Source of the DNA: Flavobacteriaceae bacterium | GTDB taxonomy: Bacteria; Bacteroidota; Bacteroidia; Flavobacteriales; Flavobacteriaceae | Direction of reading: 5' to 3' | DNA: 6,168 nucleotides | Assembly: GCA_013042825.1 (NCBI GenBank) | Contig: JABDPL010000056.1 | Location: 1 to 6,168 of the forward strand | Shown here: positions 4,265-6,168 of the stretch, in pieces | Numbering within the stretch: position 1 is the first letter of the stretch | Layout of the letters: each line of letters starts with the position of its first letter | Made by a program: the position numbers and the translations under genes | The notes under the pieces: model-generated | Database searches by the model: none | Seen by the model: the letters and a program-made list of their open reading frames with translations, nothing else | What the model was told of the DNA's origin: nothing

Positions 4265-5713
4265 CTAATAATATGAATAACGTCTGACCTTAGAAATATA
4301 TTTTGCCAGTCGTATGACCTGATGACTGTAACCGTACTCATTATCATACCAGATGTAAAGCACTAGCTGCTTACCGTCTTTCCTTACAATGGTGGCTTTA
4401 CTGTCATAAATAGCCGGAGCAGAGCTTCCAATGATATCACTTGAGACCAGTTCGTCACTCATTTCGTATTTTATTTGCTCAACCAGGTCACCCTCGAGAG
4501 CATATTTCTTCATGACACTGTTAACACCATCAACCGAGGCGGTAGATTTTAGGTCTAGATTCAGAATGGCCAGCGAACCGTTCGGTACAGGCACGCGAAT
4601 AGCGTTAGATGTAAGTTTTCCCATAAGATCGGGTAATGCTTTTGCAACCGCCTTGCCGGCTCCTGTTTCGGTAATGACCATGTTCAATCCTGCCGCACGC
4701 CCCCTGCGGTATTTATCGTGCATATTGTCAACAAGATTCTGATCATTGGTATAAGCATGAATGGTTTCGATATGACCATGGTTAATTCCGAAGGAATCAT
4801 CGATAACTTTCAGGATTGGGGTGATGGCATTAGTCGTACAGGAGGCGGCCGAAAAAATCGACAGCTCATCTGGATTGTATTCTTTCTGATTTACACCATG
4901 AACAATATTGGGAATGCCCTTACCGGGAGCAGTGAGTAATACCTTATCAACCCCTTGAGACTGCAAGTGTCTTGATAGTGCGTCTTTATCTCTGAAAGCA
5001 CCGGTATTGTCAATGACCAGAGCATCATGAATGCCATATCGCGTATAATCGATTTCCGACGGATTTTTGGCCGTTATCATACTCACAGTTGTACCGTTAA
5101 TGACTAAAGCTGAATTTTCGGGATCTGCCGTAACCGTTCCGTGAAACTGTCCGTGTACGGAATCGTTCCTGAGCAGTGATGCCCTTTTCTCCAGAATGGT
5201 TTCATCTATGGTTCCCCTGGTAACGATGGCTCGCAGGCGCAACTGACTTCCTTTTCCCGTTCTGTCCATCAACTCTCTTGCTACCAACCGTCCGATGCGT
5301 CCAAACCCATATAAGATCACATCCTTCGGGATAATGCCGTTGGAACTATGAATTCCGGTCAATTTATTGGAGACAAAACGCGTAGCCGATTTATACCTGT
5401 CTTCCTCGCTCTGATATTCATAGGTAAGTTTACCAATATCGATCTTTGCAGGTGGCACATCCAGGGTTTTAATGGCCTGAGCTATTTCCACAGAGTCAAA
5501 TATAGAAATAGGTTTTTGTACAAATTTAGCCGCGTACTCATGCAAATTGAGTATTTCACTGACGTTTCGGTCGATAAGTTGATTTCTGAAAAGTACCAAT
5601 TCTATAGCCTTATCATACCAGAGGTCGCTAACGATCTTGATGAATTCAACGGTTGCCCGCTGCTTGTCGGCCTGGAAAGTCAATTCCTTGTCATAGGTTG
5701 GGCTGGTGCTCAT
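4265..5713 (-). CDS. gap: Glyceraldehyde-3-phosphate dehydrogenase, long form with N-terminal extension
   Basis: This gene interconverts glyceraldehyde-3-phosphate and 1,3-bisphosphoglycerate with NAD(P) and phosphate in glycolysis/gluconeogenesis. At 482 residues it exceeds the usual 330-340. Residues 1-130 form a helix-rich extension before the Rossmann fold, which begins DVILYGFGRIGRLVARELM (131-149). The catalytic domain is intact: SAASCTTNAITP with nucleophile C292, H319 in IHAYTNDQ, the phosphate-site segment TETGAGKAVAKALPDLMGKL (348-367), the AIRVPVPNGS loop, and WYDNEYGYSHQVIRL (455-469). Positions that set NAD specificity differ from classical GAPDH: the aspartate after the second strand is replaced around 164-170 by an Arg-containing insertion, and the DLPH motif is DNMH (329-332). 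This suggests NADP use or dual cofactor use (inference). Long-form GAPDHs are known in Bacteroidota and some Proteobacteria, often beside a second, classical enzyme. It has its own -7 box and lies between terminators, so it is probably monocistronic. Confidence 0.96.
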   Translation of the reverse strand: MSTSPTYDKELTFQADKQRATVEFIKIVSDLWYDKAIELVLFRNQLIDRNVSEILNLHEYAAKFVQKPISIFDSVEIAQAIKTLDVPPAKIDIGKLTYEYQSEEDRYKSATRFVSNKLTGIHSSNGIIPKDVILYGFGRIGRLVARELMDRTGKGSQLRLRAIVTRGTIDETILEKRASLLRNDSVHGQFHGTVTADPENSALVINGTTVSMITAKNPSEIDYTRYGIHDALVIDNTGAFRDKDALSRHLQSQGVDKVLLTAPGKGIPNIVHGVNQKEYNPDELSIFSAASCTTNAITPILKVIDDSFGINHGHIETIHAYTNDQNLVDNMHDKYRRGRAAGLNMVITETGAGKAVAKALPDLMGKLTSNAIRVPVPNGSLAILNLDLKSTASVDGVNSVMKKYALEGDLVEQIKYEMSDELVSSDIIGSSAPAIYDSKATIVRKDGKQLVLYIWYDNEYGYSHQVIRLAKYISKVRRYSYY

Positions 5714-5736
5714 GAAGTTTAGGTTAAATTTTGCCG

Positions 5737-5744
5737 CAAAAGTA
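5737..5744 (-). promoter_or_regulatory. Bacteroidota -7 box of gap
   Basis: TACTTTTG on the minus strand (5744-5737) matches TAnnTTTG exactly and lies 23 bases before the gap ATG, leaving a leader of roughly 17 nt. No TTG occurs at the usual 19-21 base spacing upstream, so the -33 element is weak or an activator is used. Confidence 0.65.
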
Positions 5745-5778
5745 ATACATTTCAGGCGTTTTTATTACGGTTTTCAGC

Positions 5779-5814
5779 AAAAAAAAACCCTCGTTCAATG
5801 CCAGGAACAAGGGT
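5779..5814 (-). terminator. Intrinsic terminator of the HtrA-family gene
   Basis: On the minus strand ACCCTTGTTC (5814-5805) pairs with GAACGAGGGT (5796-5787) through 10 base pairs, one of them a G-U wobble, around an 8-base loop. It runs into nine T residues (5787-5779). It lies about 25 bases after the stop codon and separates this gene from gap. The single mismatch on the plus strand becomes a wobble only on the minus-strand transcript, which supports the orientation. Confidence 0.93.
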
Positions 5815-5838
5815 GTTAAATTTTAATATTTATTCTAC

Positions 5839-6168
5839 TTATCTCCTGAAACTATAGCGCTCGCGTTCACCGTTTTTATTGATCAGGTCAATGGTTAATG
5901 GATCTTCGGCAGAACGCTCAGACATAATGCGTTCTACATCTTCTACGTCGTAGATCTCTTCCCCATTTATTGCTGTAACAATAACACCTTCAGATACACC
6001 CATTTTATTCCAGTACGAGCGATAGTAATCTATGGAGGTCAAAAGTGAGAGTTTCATACCATGATCGGTATCGTAAGTTCTGAGTTCCTTCGAGGACGGT
6101 TTTTTAAGTGTTCCTATCTGTGGCACGATAAAACTCCGATTCTTAACGAGTTTCACAGGTAAAACCTT
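5839..6168 (-). CDS. htrA: Do/HtrA-family serine protease, C-terminal PDZ domain only (cut by window edge)
   Basis: The open frame enters from the window edge and ends at TAA (5841-5839), giving the last 109 residues of a longer protein. A GTG at 6156 is only an internal valine codon and not a start. The sequence fits the second PDZ domain of periplasmic HtrA/DegP-type chaperone-proteases. It has a linker with the segment ELRTYDTDHGMKLSLL, then YWNKMGVSEGVIVTAINGEE (ligand-loop and strand region), then IYDVEDVERIM and a terminal strand ending YSFRR. The protease domain with its His-Asp-Ser triad and the first PDZ domain would lie outside the window, so catalytic competence cannot be judged here. 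In this family the PDZ domains bind exposed C-termini of misfolded envelope proteins and control assembly. A non-HtrA PDZ protein remains possible. Confidence 0.78.
   Translation of the reverse strand, partial: KVLPVKLVKNRSFIVPQIGTLKKPSSKELRTYDTDHGMKLSLLTSIDYYRSYWNKMGVSEGVIVTAINGEEIYDVEDVERIMSERSAEDPLTIDLINKNGERERYSFRR

Noticed and set aside
6154..6156. GTG at 6156 as the start of a 105-residue free-standing PDZ protein.
   Set aside because: The frame continues upstream to the window edge without a stop and the sequence reads as the inside of an HtrA-type protein.

Overview
The window looks like a chromosomal stretch from a marine-type member of the Bacteroidota, most likely a Flavobacteriaceae relative. 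The basis is threefold. Upstream regions carry the Bacteroidota promoter -7 box (TAnnTTTG), start codons lack Shine-Dalgarno sequences, and the gene content and order (HtrA-like protease, long GAPDH, trmD, rplS, monomeric icd) fit that group. The genus assignment is inference. Every gene I can support lies on the minus strand, so transcription runs from high to low coordinates.

In the direction of transcription: (1) 6168-5839 is the C-terminal end of a Do/HtrA-family periplasmic serine protease (a PDZ domain), closed by a strong intrinsic terminator. (2) 5713-4265 is a long-form phosphorylating glyceraldehyde-3-phosphate dehydrogenase (482 aa, about 130 extra N-terminal residues) with its own -7 box, followed by a terminator-like hairpin. 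(3) 4155-3541 is an unrecognised 204-residue protein with signal peptide, coiled coil, one membrane helix and a charged C-terminal helix. (4) 3499-3050 is a GNAT acetyltransferase. (5) 3024-2338 is trmD. (6) 2341-2012 is a small three-helix membrane protein overlapping trmD by 4 bases. (7) 1783-1433 is rplS, with a full Bacteroidota promoter, a leader of about 65 nt that may be autoregulatory, and a strong terminator. (8) 657-1 is the N-terminal part of monomeric NADP-dependent isocitrate dehydrogenase.

The functions are mostly housekeeping: central carbon metabolism (gap, icd), translation (trmD, rplS) and envelope proteostasis (HtrA). GNAT, trmD and the small membrane protein probably form one transcription unit.

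The unusual part is the stretch of about 730 bases between the rplS terminator and icd. It has no credible protein gene, but it contains a GC-rich block that is about 70% purine on the minus strand, recurrent GAAA motifs, several local hairpins and a long bulged inverted repeat. This may be a structured RNA or the remnant of a mobile element. I cannot name it. No CRISPR array, tRNA, rRNA or intact insertion sequence was seen.
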